A stretch of 64,000 nucleotides of DNA from Flavobacteriales bacterium (GCA_020635815.1 JACJZB010000002.1:310001-374000); one strand, 5' to 3'. Shown: positions 44,459 to 54,369, counted from the stretch's first letter. The notes: generated by a model from the sequence alone, not told the origin. A program made the numbers and translations.

Positions 44459-45325
44459 TTAAAAAACAATGTATTCTTGCGGATTTAACGGAATTCCATT
44501 ATACCATAACTCAAAATGCAAATGAGGCCCTGATGAAAGTTCTCCAGAGTTTCCAACAATGGCAATAACATCTCCTGCTCTAACTTTATCTCCTTGTTTT
44601 TTATGTAAAGAGGAGTTATGTTTATAAATGGATATTAAATTATTTGAATGCTGTAAATGAATAACATATCCTGTTTCTACCGTCCATTCAGCAAAAATAA
44701 CAGTTCCGTCTAAAGTTGCTTTTATGGCTTCATTTTTTGGTGCTACTAAATCAACTCCAAAATGATCTGCTTTCGGGTCAAACTCATCTGTAATAATTCC
44801 TTTTAATGGACTAAAAAAGATAAAATTACTAATGTCACTAGGGGTTCTTCCTGCCGACTTAAAAAGATTATATTTTTCCTCTGTTTCTATCATTACCCTT
44901 AACAACGAGTCTTCTTCAATAGGGTGGTTTGAAATGTTATTATAATTAACCGTTGTATCAACCACAATAGAATCATTAAATTGTAACAGTTCTCCTTGTA
45001 TGATTCGATTAATATTTTCAATGTATTGTTCTCTTTGTTTTACTGCAGTTTCTAATGAATCTACCTTGAGTGAATTCTGAATTCCTTGCTTACGAATATT
45101 TACATCGGTATAACCAGGAATAAATTCACGTAAAGGAGTAAATGCAATTATTATAATAACTAATATAACCAATAATAGAGAACCAAACCCCACAATAGAA
45201 AACACATTTAATTGTGAAAGGCGTACTGATATTTTTTCTTCAAAGGTATCATCGTTCAATATCACTAAGCGATACTTATGTTTTAACTTTTGAAGCTTTT
45301 TCTTCTTTTTAATTGGGCTCTCCAT
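44459..45325 (-). CDS. membrane-anchored M23 peptidase (LytM)
   Basis: 288 residues from the ATG at 45325 (MESPIKKKKKLQ...); a frame to 45367 adds a non-conserved lead. One membrane helix (VFSIVGFGSLLLVILVIIIIAF), a coiled coil, then the M23 domain: HFGVDLVAPKNEAIKATLDG (metal His and Asp) and SGPHLHFELWYNG (HxH). Cleaves peptide cross-links of peptidoglycan. The zinc ligands are all present. Six bases after the T9SS protein gene's end in the same direction (upstream gene of the pair). Confidence 0.92.
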   Translation of the reverse strand: MESPIKKKKKLQKLKHKYRLVILNDDTFEEKISVRLSQLNVFSIVGFGSLLLVILVIIIIAFTPLREFIPGYTDVNIRKQGIQNSLKVDSLETAVKQREQYIENINRIIQGELLQFNDSIVVDTTVNYNNISNHPIEEDSLLRVMIETEEKYNLFKSAGRTPSDISNFIFFSPLKGIITDEFDPKADHFGVDLVAPKNEAIKATLDGTVIFAEWTVETGYVIHLQHSNNLISIYKHNSSLHKKQGDKVRAGDVIAIVGNSGELSSGPHLHFELWYNGIPLNPQEYIVF

Positions 45326-45489
45326 AAATAAATTTATTAGTACAAATATACCTATTCCTTTATTCATAGAAAGGCATCTACAATCTATTAACCATTCATT
45401 TAAAAAAATATGAAGTAAATAAGTACTTTAGCAAATTAAATTTATACTAAAACAAAATTTATTCAGTTAATACCCCTTTATTAAAGGTT

Positions 45490-48057
45490 TTGAAGTTAAA
45501 ATCACATATTATTATTGCTTTTATTGCTCTGCTTCTGGCTGGGTGTTCTACTAAAAAAAACTCTTTTACGCGTAGGGCTTACCATAACACTACTGCTAGG
45601 TATAACGGTTATTTCAATGCCAATGAAATAATGAAAGCCACTGATTTAAACCTTCGAGAAAATCATCAAGACGATTTTTCTGAAATATTACCCTTATTTA
45701 TTTACCCTAGTGAAGATAAATCAAAAGGCCTTTATCCTGACATGGATAGAGTTATTGAAAAAACTTCGGAAGTTATTGATAGACATTCTATTTATGTAAA
45801 AAAGGAAGAACACAACCGATGGATTGACGAAAGTTATACATTGATGGGAAAAGCTCGGTTTTATAAATATGAGCATTATGTGGCAATTGAAATTTTTGAA
45901 TACTTAGCTAAAGCTTACAATAAAAAACCGGAAAAAAATGCAGCCCTTATTTGGCTGGCTCGTTGCCACATGGAGCTTAACGAAATGAGTAAAGCAGAAT
46001 CCTATTTAAAATTAATGGAAGGAGGAAAAGCTCCTCCAGCAAAATATAACAGTGAATATAATGCTTTGTATGCCGATTTTTTAATTCGAAAACATCAATA
46101 TGATGATGCGATAGCAAAACTAGAAGAAGCACTAAAGACCACTAAAAAAAGAATCGATAAGAGGCGTTACAACTATGTGTTAGCTCAACTTTGGTTAAAG
46201 AAAAAAGAATACGCTAAAGCATCAGAAGTTTTTACCAAAGTTATCAAACTTCGTCCTCGATATGACATGATGTTTAATGCTCAAATAAGTAGAGCACTTT
46301 CTTTTGATGTTGGTGGAAAAGACAACAATGACATCAAAAAGATGCTAACAAAAATGTTAAAAGATGCTAAAAACAAAGAATTTTTAGACCAGATATACTA
46401 CGCATTAGCCGATATCGCTTTTAAAGAAGCTAATGAACCTTTAGGTATAGAATACCTTCAAAAATCTGCTGCAAGTAGCGTAAATAATCCTAAACAAAAA
46501 GCATTAGCGTATTTACGTTTAGGAGAACTATACTTCGACAAACCACTTTATGTTCCTGCTCAAGCTTACTATGATAGTTGTATTGCTGTTTTACCTGAAA
46601 CTTATAAAAACTATGACAACATTTATACTCGGAGTAAATCATTAAGCAATTTAGTTGAAAAAATTAGAATTGTAGAAAAAGAAGATAGCTTACAACGAAT
46701 GGCAAATGATGAGGCTTATCGTAATCAAGTTATTGATGAATTAATTCAAAAAGAAAAAGATTTTGAAGCCGAACAAGCTTTGCTCGCTGAAAGCTCTGGA
46801 AATGACTTTAATTTAAACAACACCAATTCTATTAATACGCAATCTAACGGCAAATGGTACTTCTATAATCAAACCACCTTAGGTTTTGGCTTTGCAGATT
46901 TTAAAAAGAATTGGGGAGATAGAAAACTGGAAGATAATTGGAGAAGAATAAATAAACAAACTACCATTTCGTTTGACGAAGAATACTCATCTTCAAATGA
47001 TTCTTTAAGTAATGATAGTATTCCTGAAAACCCGAAACTTACAAGCGAATATTACCTTAAATTTTTACCACTAGATGAGAAAAAAATGAACATCTCTCAT
47101 AATCAAATTATTGAAGCATTGTATGCACAAGGAAATATTTACCGTGAAGACTTTACTGACTATCCTTTAGCAATAAAGGCTTTTGAAAATCTATTGGAAC
47201 GTTATGACACCTGCCGATACAGACTCCCTTCATGGTACAACCTATATCGTATTAGTTTGTTGATTAATGATGATGTAATGAAAGAAAAATACAGAAATTT
47301 AATCTTAAATAACTATCCCGAAAGTGAGTATGCTCAAATAATACAGGACCCAACCTACAACAAAGTAACTCGAGAAAATAGAAAACGTGTTGACAATTAT
47401 TATAGTATAGTTTACGAATATTATAAAGATGCAAAGTACAGCACCGTTTTAACTAGGTGTGAAAAAGCAAAAGCCATTTTTGCCGACAATCATATTAAAG
47501 ATAAGTTTGATTTTATTGCCGCCCTATCTATTGGTCACACAAGCCCTATTGACACCTTTAAGATTGCTTTACAAAACATAATTGATCAATACCCTGGAAC
47601 AGATGCTGCAAAAGAGTCTCAAAACATCTTAAACTTAATAAAAAAAGGAATTAATATCGTTGAAGAACCTAACACTAGTGGCATTAAGTATGAATATAAT
47701 GCTGATGACAAATATACCTTCGTAGCAGTAATTCCATCTAATGATAAGAAAACTAATAATTATAAAATTAACATCTCTAACTTTAACTCCAATTATTTTA
47801 GTACTAAAACATTAAATGTAAATAGTATTTTACTTAATGGCTTAAATCAAATTATAACAGTTAAAGAATTAGAAAATGAAGTCGCAGCAATTGATTACCT
47901 TAAAACATTCAAACTTAATCAAGATGAATTAACCGAATTAAATGAGAAAAACTATCAATACTTTTTTATCTCAACAAACAACTTTATTACTTTTTACAAA
48001 GACAAAAATATTTTAACTTATCTTAACTTCTTTAACAAACAATTTTCAATTGATTAA
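45490..48057 (+). CDS. porW: type IX secretion periplasmic lipoprotein PorW/SprE
   Basis: 855 residues starting at a TTG codon (no ATG is possible before the signal sequence KSHIIIAFIALLLAGC; lipobox Cys19). Tetratricopeptide repeats run from about 110 to 380 and recur near 530-640. The opening STKKNSF...YHNTTARYNGYFNANE and the length match the PorW/SprE family, required for T9SS and, in gliding species, motility; PorW is reported to link the PorKN ring to the translocon. Its presence fits the T9SS-sorted proteins in this window. Not in an operon with other por genes. Confidence 0.85.
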   Translation: MKLKSHIIIAFIALLLAGCSTKKNSFTRRAYHNTTARYNGYFNANEIMKATDLNLRENHQDDFSEILPLFIYPSEDKSKGLYPDMDRVIEKTSEVIDRHSIYVKKEEHNRWIDESYTLMGKARFYKYEHYVAIEIFEYLAKAYNKKPEKNAALIWLARCHMELNEMSKAESYLKLMEGGKAPPAKYNSEYNALYADFLIRKHQYDDAIAKLEEALKTTKKRIDKRRYNYVLAQLWLKKKEYAKASEVFTKVIKLRPRYDMMFNAQISRALSFDVGGKDNNDIKKMLTKMLKDAKNKEFLDQIYYALADIAFKEANEPLGIEYLQKSAASSVNNPKQKALAYLRLGELYFDKPLYVPAQAYYDSCIAVLPETYKNYDNIYTRSKSLSNLVEKIRIVEKEDSLQRMANDEAYRNQVIDELIQKEKDFEAEQALLAESSGNDFNLNNTNSINTQSNGKWYFYNQTTLGFGFADFKKNWGDRKLEDNWRRINKQTTISFDEEYSSSNDSLSNDSIPENPKLTSEYYLKFLPLDEKKMNISHNQIIEALYAQGNIYREDFTDYPLAIKAFENLLERYDTCRYRLPSWYNLYRISLLINDDVMKEKYRNLILNNYPESEYAQIIQDPTYNKVTRENRKRVDNYYSIVYEYYKDAKYSTVLTRCEKAKAIFADNHIKDKFDFIAALSIGHTSPIDTFKIALQNIIDQYPGTDAAKESQNILNLIKKGINIVEEPNTSGIKYEYNADDKYTFVAVIPSNDKKTNNYKINISNFNSNYFSTKTLNVNSILLNGLNQIITVKELENEVAAIDYLKTFKLNQDELTELNEKNYQYFFISTNNFITFYKDKNILTYLNFFNKQFSID

Positions 48058-48078
48058 AGTCGTTTTTTATTATATTTG
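48050..48078 (+). promoter_or_regulatory. promoter of the bactofilin-atp region
   Basis: TTG (48050-48052), 18 bases, TATATTTG (48071-48078): both elements of the Bacteroidota promoter, 20 bases before the bactofilin ATG. It overlaps the 3' end of porW. Confidence 0.6.
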
Positions 48079-48098
48079 TTGCTCAAAACACATTAGAA

Positions 48099-48524
48099 AT
48101 GTTTAACAAAAAACCTTTACCAATGGCTAAAACAAACGATACAGATGCATCTGCAATCAATATTATTAGAAAAGGAACAATTATAAAAGGTGATATTAAT
48201 TGTGTAGGCGACATCAGAATTGATGGTGAGTTAAAAGGTAAATTAATTTCTGAAGGAAAAGTTGTTGTTGGAACAACTGGAACGATTGATGGAGAAGTGA
48301 CATGTAAAAATGCTGATATTTCAGGAACGTTAAATGCTGTTTTAAAGGTTAAAGAATTATTACTATTAAAATCTACCGCAAATATCATTGGCGACATAAA
48401 AACAAACAAGCTCTCTATTGAACCCGGAGCTAACTTTACAGGATCTTGTAATATGGGGGGAGTTGTAAAAGGGATGAAAAGTGATGAAAAACAACCAGCC
48501 TTTGAAGAAGCCCAAACCGCGTAA
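48099..48524 (+). CDS. bactofilin (polymer-forming cytoskeletal protein)
   Basis: 141 residues with the central bactofilin beta-helix: IIRKGTIIKGDINCVGDIRIDGELKGKLISEGKVVVGTTGTIDGEV. Bactofilins self-assemble into filaments without nucleotide and position envelope enzymes; an M23 peptidase is encoded 2.7 kb away. Its 3' end overlaps the atpZ gene by about 40 bases in another frame, so it is co-transcribed with the ATP synthase assembly genes. Confidence 0.93.
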   Translation: MFNKKPLPMAKTNDTDASAINIIRKGTIIKGDINCVGDIRIDGELKGKLISEGKVVVGTTGTIDGEVTCKNADISGTLNAVLKVKELLLLKSTANIIGDIKTNKLSIEPGANFTGSCNMGGVVKGMKSDEKQPAFEEAQTA

Positions 48525-48726
48525 TAATTATCTTAGATTTTCAGGCGTTGCCATACAAATGGGGGCAATAATTGGACTTGGAGCATGGGCAGGATCTGCT
48601 TTAGATGCTCACTATCAAATAACCAATAAGTTATTTACAATTTCTGTAACACTTTTGGCTGTTGCAATTTCAATGTATTTAGTAATTAAAGAAGTAATCA
48701 ATATGAGTAAAGACGATGATAAATAA
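48484..48726 (+). CDS. atpZ: AtpZ/AtpI-family protein
   Basis: 80 residues from the ATG at 48484. Two membrane helices with FSGVAIQMGAIIGLGAWAGSALD, the AtpZ/AtpI (putative F0F1-ATPase subunit) signature. Supports c-ring assembly or Mg2+ handling in other bacteria. Overlaps the bactofilin gene upstream and the next gene downstream (11 bases). Confidence 0.85.
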   Translation: MKNNQPLKKPKPRNNYLRFSGVAIQMGAIIGLGAWAGSALDAHYQITNKLFTISVTLLAVAISMYLVIKEVINMSKDDDK

Positions 48727-49105
48727 AAAAATTACTTTTTCAATCCTTCTTTTTGCAACTTGTATTTTTAGTCTTCATTATTTAATTAATTCCTACCTAT
48801 TTAGCACGCTTATTAATGTAAAGGAACTTGTGAAAATAAATTTCTTTATTACACTTTTAACCGTTGTTGTATTAAACTCGCTTATTATAATTAAAACAAA
48901 ATTTCCTGATAAAGTTGGATTTGGATATTTAGCTTTTGTCTTAATTAAAATGATTCTCTCTATCGTTTTTTTATTTCCTTTTTTAAAAGAAAAACCCAAC
49001 AACCTTAAAGTAATTGTACTTTCTTTCTTTATTATTTTCTTTTGCCATTTATTTTTTGAAGCCTATTCTGTTGTTAAATGGCTAAAACATGACGAGAATC
49101 ATTAA
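48716..49105 (+). CDS. small membrane protein of the atp operon (DUF6168-like)
   Basis: 129 residues with four membrane helices. Position between atpZ and atpB and general character match the small protein found here in flavobacterial atp operons, which I believe is called DUF6168; I hold that name loosely. Equivalent in place to AtpI of other bacteria. No motif gives a function. Confidence 0.7.
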   Translation: MINKKITFSILLFATCIFSLHYLINSYLFSTLINVKELVKINFFITLLTVVVLNSLIIIKTKFPDKVGFGYLAFVLIKMILSIVFLFPFLKEKPNNLKVIVLSFFIIFFCHLFFEAYSVVKWLKHDENH

Positions 49106-49209
49106 TTACACAACAAACTGAAAAGTATTGATTAACAGCTAATTACGTCCGTGTATTTTAGATTTTCTCCTCAAAGAAACAGCAGGTTAAATAATTAACA
49201 ATAAATATC

Positions 49210-49239
49210 TTGCTCAAACAGAATAATTAACTACATTTG
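49210..49239 (+). promoter_or_regulatory. promoter of atpB
   Basis: TTG (49210-49212), 19 bases, TACATTTG (49232-49239), 35 bases before the atpB ATG. A second promoter independent of the bactofilin one. Confidence 0.65.
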
Positions 49240-49274
49240 CACCCAAATTTAAGAGGTAGGAATTTATAGTTGAT

Positions 49275-50393
49275 ATGCTTAAAAATAACATCATAAAATC
49301 AGTTCTTTTTGCTTTAGTTGCATTAGTTTACACTAATTCTTTAAACGCAGAAACAAGCCACAAGGCAGATGTAAATCATGAAGAAAATCATGAAGCTACA
49401 TCAAAAGATGAGAAATATGACCCAATCCCTGTAATTATGCACCACATTGCAGATGCTCATGATTGGCATTTATTCGATTACAATGGTCATTCTTACTCTA
49501 TGCCACTACCTATTATTTTATGGACAGACAATGGATTAGTAACTTTTATGTCAAGTGCTTTTCATCATGACGATGCTGGACATCACCTTGTAGAAAAAAA
49601 CGGAATGAGTTTCGTAAAAGTTCATGGAAAAATATATCAATTAGAAGCGGGTGCTATTGAAGCAAGCTTTGATGAAGCTCACCATATTACAAATGGTGTT
49701 CGCCCAATAGACTTATCAATTACTAAGAATGTTTTTTCTATGTTAATGTCAGTGCTTATTATTTTATTTATTTTCATAAAAACTGCATCACATTACACAA
49801 AAAATGGTGCTGTTGCTCCTAAAGGAATTGCCTCTTGGATGGAACCATTAATTCTTTTTGTAAGAGACGACATAGCAAAAGTTAACATAGGAGAAAAGAA
49901 ATATGCTAAATTTATGCCTTACCTCTTAACCATATTTTTCTTCATTTGGTTTAACAATCTACTAGGACTTATTCCTTGGATTGGAGGAGCTAACCTAACA
50001 GGAAATATTGCTGTTACTTTAGTATTAGCTGTTTTTACCCTTTTAGTTACAAACCTAAACGGAAACAAAGCATACTGGGGACATATTTTTTGGATGCCAG
50101 GAGCACCTATTCCTGTAAAAATTATGTTGATGCCAATAGAATTGGTTGGCGTTTTAACCAAACCTTTTGCATTAATGGTTCGTTTGTTTGCTAACATTAC
50201 AGCAGGGCACATTATAGTATTAAGTTTAATATCATTAATCTTTATATTTAAAAACGCAGGTATGGGTGCAGTTTCTGTTCCTTTTGCCTTATTTATTTCT
50301 GTATTAGAGCTATTAGTTGCTTTCTTACAGGCTTATGTATTTACAATGCTTAGCGCATTATTTATCGGTACAGCAGTAGCTGACCATCACTAA
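49275..50393 (+). CDS. atpB: ATP synthase F0 subunit a
   Basis: 372 residues, longer than the enterobacterial protein because of an exported N-terminal domain: signal peptide, then a His-rich segment (HHIADAHDWHLFDYNGHSYSMPLP). The proton-channel part has NNLLGLIPWIGGANLTGNI and the essential Arg in KPFALMVRLFANITAGHII. Forms the proton half-channels against the c-ring in the inner membrane. The N-terminal extension is typical of Bacteroidota. Confidence 0.96.
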   Translation: MLKNNIIKSVLFALVALVYTNSLNAETSHKADVNHEENHEATSKDEKYDPIPVIMHHIADAHDWHLFDYNGHSYSMPLPIILWTDNGLVTFMSSAFHHDDAGHHLVEKNGMSFVKVHGKIYQLEAGAIEASFDEAHHITNGVRPIDLSITKNVFSMLMSVLIILFIFIKTASHYTKNGAVAPKGIASWMEPLILFVRDDIAKVNIGEKKYAKFMPYLLTIFFFIWFNNLLGLIPWIGGANLTGNIAVTLVLAVFTLLVTNLNGNKAYWGHIFWMPGAPIPVKIMLMPIELVGVLTKPFALMVRLFANITAGHIIVLSLISLIFIFKNAGMGAVSVPFALFISVLELLVAFLQAYVFTMLSALFIGTAVADHH

Positions 50394-50427
50394 TTTGTAA
50401 TATTATTAACTATATAAATTAATCATT

Positions 50428-50634
50428 ATGACTGGAACATTAGCCGCAATTGGAGCAGGTTTAGCAGTAATTGGTGCCGGATTAGGTATCGGTAAAATTG
50501 GTGGTTCTGCAATGGATGCCATTGCAAGACAACCTGAAGCTGCATCAAAAATTCAAACAGCAATGATTATCGCAGCTGCCCTTGTAGAGGGTGTTGCTTT
50601 ATTCGGTGTTGTTGTAGGTCTTATGGGACTTTAA
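50428..50634 (+). CDS. atpE: ATP synthase F0 subunit c
   Basis: 68 residues, a two-helix hairpin. GAGLAVIGAGLGIGKIGG, the ARQPE loop, and the ion-binding Glu in AALVEGVALFGVV. The residue after Glu is Gly and no Na+-type Gln/Thr partners are seen, so proton coupling is likely. A stable hairpin follows the gene. Confidence 0.96.
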   Translation: MTGTLAAIGAGLAVIGAGLGIGKIGGSAMDAIARQPEAASKIQTAMIIAAALVEGVALFGVVVGLMGL

Positions 50635-50642
50635 AACATTAA

Positions 50643-50675
50643 AAACTACTCGTTGCGGTTGGCAACGAGTAGTTT
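50643..50675 (+). promoter_or_regulatory. intra-operon hairpin between atpE and atpF
   Basis: A perfect 14-bp stem, AAACTACTCGTTGC with GCAACGAGTAGTTT, 5-base loop GGTTG. On the plus strand it is followed by A, not T, so it is not a normal terminator; an mRNA-stabilising or processing element that raises subunit c yield is more likely. Confidence 0.65.
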
Positions 50676-50712
50676 AAAAAAAGAAAAAAACAATAATATT
50701 TAAAGATATAAT

Positions 50713-51213
50713 ATGGATAATCCATTAGTAACCCCCGAACTTGGACTGATTGTTTGGACGACAATAGTTTTTTGTATATTATTTTTCTTGCTTGCTAAAT
50801 TTGCTTGGAAGCCAATTTTAAAAGCAGTAAAAGAAAGAGAAGTTTCCATTGAAGATGCTTTAGCTTCTGCTGAAAAGGCAACTAGAAAAATGGAAGAACT
50901 ACAAGCCAATAACGAAGTACTTTTAAATGAAGCTAGAGTTGAAAGAGATGCTATGCTTAAAGAAGCAAGAGAAGTAAAGGATAAAATTATTGCTGAAGCT
51001 AAAGTTACTGCAAATGCTGAAGGTGATAAAATTATTGCTGCAGCTAAAGAAACTATTAATCACGAAAAGTTAGCCGCCATCACTGAACTTAAAAATCAAG
51101 TAGCAACACTTTCAATTGAAATCGCTGAAAAGATTTTAAAAGACGAATTATCTTCTGCTGACAAGCAAAAGGCAATGATTGATAACGTTGTTAAAGACAT
51201 TAATCTAAACTAA
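50713..51213 (+). CDS. atpF: ATP synthase F0 subunit b
   Basis: 166 residues: an N-terminal membrane helix (GLIVWTTIVFCILFFLLAKFAW) then a long charged helix (VKEREVSIEDALASAEKATRKMEELQANNE), the peripheral stalk. Usual length. 7 bases before atpH. Confidence 0.95.
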   Translation: MDNPLVTPELGLIVWTTIVFCILFFLLAKFAWKPILKAVKEREVSIEDALASAEKATRKMEELQANNEVLLNEARVERDAMLKEAREVKDKIIAEAKVTANAEGDKIIAAAKETINHEKLAAITELKNQVATLSIEIAEKILKDELSSADKQKAMIDNVVKDINLN

Positions 51214-51220
51214 AATTTAG

Positions 51221-51775
51221 ATGAGAGATATAAAAGTTGCATCAAGATACGCTAAATCATTACTTGGCATTGCTGTTGAACAAAATTCATTAGAAGAGAT
51301 TTATAATGACATGATTTCTATCAATAAAGTTTGTAGTGAAAATCATGATTTGGTAGTAATGTTAAAAAGCCCTATAGTAAAAGCTCATAAACAAGAAGCA
51401 ATTTTAAACGCAATTTTCACTTCTATAAATAAAGTTTCTACTGCATTTATAAAAATTATAGTTGCTAAAAAAAGAGCTGGAATATTGGCTGACATTGCTA
51501 AAGAATTTATTGAAGTATATAAAGTTCATAAAAATATTAAAACAGCTCAAGTAACATCTGCAATTGCAATAACTGCAGATCAAAAAGCAAAAATCATATC
51601 CCTTTTAAATAAAACTGATAATTCTACTATTGACTTACAAGAAATTGTTAACCCAGACATTATTGGCGGAATGATTTTAAGAGTTGGTGATAGACAAATT
51701 GATGAAAGTATTAGAAGAAAATTAAATAACCTTGAATTAGAGTTTGATGACAACCCATACATCAAGGAATTTTAA
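51221..51775 (+). CDS. atpH: ATP synthase F1 subunit delta
   Basis: 184 residues. ASRYAKSLLGIAVEQNSLEE at the start and DIIGGMILRVGDRQIDESIRRKL at the end are the OSCP/delta signatures. Connects the peripheral stalk to the F1 head. Confidence 0.95.
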   Translation: MRDIKVASRYAKSLLGIAVEQNSLEEIYNDMISINKVCSENHDLVVMLKSPIVKAHKQEAILNAIFTSINKVSTAFIKIIVAKKRAGILADIAKEFIEVYKVHKNIKTAQVTSAIAITADQKAKIISLLNKTDNSTIDLQEIVNPDIIGGMILRVGDRQIDESIRRKLNNLELEFDDNPYIKEF

Positions 51776-51810
51776 TTATAAAATAAATAAGAAATAAAAA
51801 AATAAATAAA

Positions 51811-53388
51811 ATGGCCGAAGTAAAACCCGCAGAAGTATCAGCTATATTAAGAGAACAATTAGCTGGTTTTAAAACCGAAGCACAATTAGAAGAAGTAGGA
51901 ACTGTTCTTCAAGTTGGTGATGGTATTGCACGTATTTATGGACTTTCACAAGTTCAAGCAGGAGAGTTAATCGAATTCGAAAATGGACTACAAGGAATAG
52001 TATTAAACTTAGAAGAAGACAACGTTGGTGCAGTACTTTTAGGATCATCAAAAGGTATTAGAGAAGGTGAAACAGTAAAAAGAACTAACAGAATTGCCTC
52101 TATCAATGTTGGTGAAGGAATGTTAGGACGTGTTGTTGACACATTAGGTAATCCTATCGATGGTAAAGGTCCTATTCAAGGTGAAACTTACGAGATGCCT
52201 TTAGAAAGAAAAGCACCAGGGGTAATTTACAGAGAGCCTGTTGCTGAACCACTTCAAACTGGTATTAAAGCTGTTGATGCTATGATTCCTGTAGGTAGAG
52301 GACAAAGGGAATTAGTAATTGGAGATAGACAAACTGGTAAAACTGCTGTTTGTATCGATACCATTATTAATCAAAAAGAATTTTACGATGCAGGTAAGCC
52401 TGTATTCTGTATATATGTTGCTACAGGACAAAAAGGTTCTACAGTTGCAGGTATTGTAAAAACATTAACTGATGCTGGTGCAATGGCTTACACAGTTGTT
52501 GTTGCTGCAAATGCATCTGACCCTTCTCCAATGCAATTTTACTCTCCATTTGCGGGAGCTGCAATTGGTGAATTTTTTAGAGATACTGGTCGTCCTGCAT
52601 TAATTGTATATGATGATTTGTCTAAACAAGCAGTAGCTTACCGTGAGGTTTCTTTATTATTAAGAAGACCACCGGGACGTGAGGCTTACCCAGGTGATGT
52701 ATTCTACTTACACTCTAGATTATTAGAAAGAGCTGCAAAAGTTAATGCTTCTGATTCTATCGCTCAGTCGATGAATGATTTACCAGAATCTATTAAGCAC
52801 CTTGTAAAAGGTGGAGGTTCTTTAACTGCTCTACCAATTATTGAAACTCAAGCTGGTGATGTTTCTGCATACATTCCAACAAACGTAATTTCGATTACAG
52901 ACGGTCAAATATTCTTAGATGGTGATTTATTTAATCAAGGTGTAAGACCAGCAATTAACGTAGGTATTTCTGTATCTCGTGTTGGTGGTAACGCTCAAAT
53001 TAAATCAATGAAAAAAGTTGCTGGTACTTTAAAATTAGACCAAGCACAATATAGAGAACTTGAGGCTTTCGCTAAATTTGGTTCTGACTTAGATGCTGCT
53101 ACAATGTCGGTTTTAAATAAAGGTAAACGTAATGTTGAAATCTTAAAGCAAGGACAAAACGCACCATTAACTGTTGAAAAACAAGTAGCTATTATTTATT
53201 TAGGGACTAAAGGTTTAATAAACAGTGTTCCTGTAGAAAAAGTAAGAGAATTTGAAGCTGAATTCTTAAGCTACATGGAAAATAAGCATAAAGATGTTTT
53301 AGACTTATTAAAAGCAGGTAAATTGGATGATAACATTACTTCTACTATAGAAAAAGCTGCATCTGAATTAACTGCAAAATATAAATAG
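51811..53388 (+). CDS. atpA: ATP synthase F1 subunit alpha
   Basis: 525 residues. P-loop GDRQTGKTAV; conserved VGRGQRELVIGD, YSRLLERAAK-like HSRLLERAAKVN, and alpha-type AAIGEFFRDTGRPALIVYDDLSKQAVAYREVSLLLRRPPGREAYPGDVF region. Non-catalytic nucleotide-binding subunit of the F1 head. Usual length. Confidence 0.97.
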   Translation: MAEVKPAEVSAILREQLAGFKTEAQLEEVGTVLQVGDGIARIYGLSQVQAGELIEFENGLQGIVLNLEEDNVGAVLLGSSKGIREGETVKRTNRIASINVGEGMLGRVVDTLGNPIDGKGPIQGETYEMPLERKAPGVIYREPVAEPLQTGIKAVDAMIPVGRGQRELVIGDRQTGKTAVCIDTIINQKEFYDAGKPVFCIYVATGQKGSTVAGIVKTLTDAGAMAYTVVVAANASDPSPMQFYSPFAGAAIGEFFRDTGRPALIVYDDLSKQAVAYREVSLLLRRPPGREAYPGDVFYLHSRLLERAAKVNASDSIAQSMNDLPESIKHLVKGGGSLTALPIIETQAGDVSAYIPTNVISITDGQIFLDGDLFNQGVRPAINVGISVSRVGGNAQIKSMKKVAGTLKLDQAQYRELEAFAKFGSDLDAATMSVLNKGKRNVEILKQGQNAPLTVEKQVAIIYLGTKGLINSVPVEKVREFEAEFLSYMENKHKDVLDLLKAGKLDDNITSTIEKAASELTAKYK

Positions 53389-53463
53389 TTTAAAGTTAAA
53401 GGTTGCAAGTTCAACGTTTTTTTAAACATTGAACATTAAACTTAAAACCCGAAACAATAGAAG

Positions 53464-54345
53464 ATGGCAAATTTAAAAGAAATAAGAAATAGGATCGTTT
53501 CTGTATCATCTACAAAGCAGATTACTGCGGCAATGAAGATGGTTTCTGCAGCTAAGCTTAAAAAAGCTCAAGATGCAATTACAGAAATGAGACCTTACTC
53601 TAATAAACTTCAAGAAATTCTTCAAAATGTAAGTGCTAGCTTAGATAGTTCTGAAGGAATTTATGCTGAACAAAGAGAGCAAAAAAATGTTCTTATCGTT
53701 GGGATTACTTCAAACAGAGGTCTTTGTGGGGGGTTTAATAATAACATTATAAAAGCTGTTAAAGTAATTGCTGAAAAGGAGAAAAAGAATGGTGCAAATG
53801 TTACTGTTCTATCTATAGGTAAAAAAATTAATGATGCTTTTAAGAATTCTGAATTAGCTATTCAAGGCACATTGTTACCTAGACATTTAGATACTATTTG
53901 GGATGAATTAACTTATGATAATTCTTCTAAAGTTGCAGAAAAATTAATGTCTCAATTTACTGATCAACACCAAGACAAAATTGTGTTGGTATATAATCAG
54001 TTTAAAAATGCTGCTGTACAAGATGTGCAAGAAGAACAATTTTTACCAATAATTGCAACTGCTTCTGAAGACAATACATCTTCAACAGACTACTTGTATG
54101 AGCCTAATAAAAAAGAAATTTTGGATGATTTAATTCCTAAATCATTAAAAACACAATTTTTTAAAGCTTTACTAGACTCTCAAGCTTCTGAACATGGAGC
54201 TAGAATGACAGCCATGCATAAAGCAACTGATAACGCATCTGACTTAATTGATGAATTGAAATTAGTTTACAATAAAGCTCGTCAAGCGGCAATTACTAAT
54301 GAAATATTAGAAATTGTTGGTGGTGCTGAAGCATTAAAAGGATAG
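53464..54345 (+). CDS. atpG: ATP synthase F1 subunit gamma
   Basis: 293 residues. MANLKEIRNRIVSVSSTKQITAAMKMVSAAKLKKAQ and the C-terminal ARMTAMHKATDNASDLIDELKLVYNKARQAAITNEILEIVGGAEAL are the gamma fingerprints. Central rotor shaft. Last gene of the operon; beta (atpD) and epsilon (atpC) are not in the window, as is usual for a split Bacteroidota atp locus. Confidence 0.97.
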   Translation: MANLKEIRNRIVSVSSTKQITAAMKMVSAAKLKKAQDAITEMRPYSNKLQEILQNVSASLDSSEGIYAEQREQKNVLIVGITSNRGLCGGFNNNIIKAVKVIAEKEKKNGANVTVLSIGKKINDAFKNSELAIQGTLLPRHLDTIWDELTYDNSSKVAEKLMSQFTDQHQDKIVLVYNQFKNAAVQDVQEEQFLPIIATASEDNTSSTDYLYEPNKKEILDDLIPKSLKTQFFKALLDSQASEHGARMTAMHKATDNASDLIDELKLVYNKARQAAITNEILEIVGGAEALKG

Positions 54346-54369
54346 ATTTTTTAAAAAATTTTATATTAA

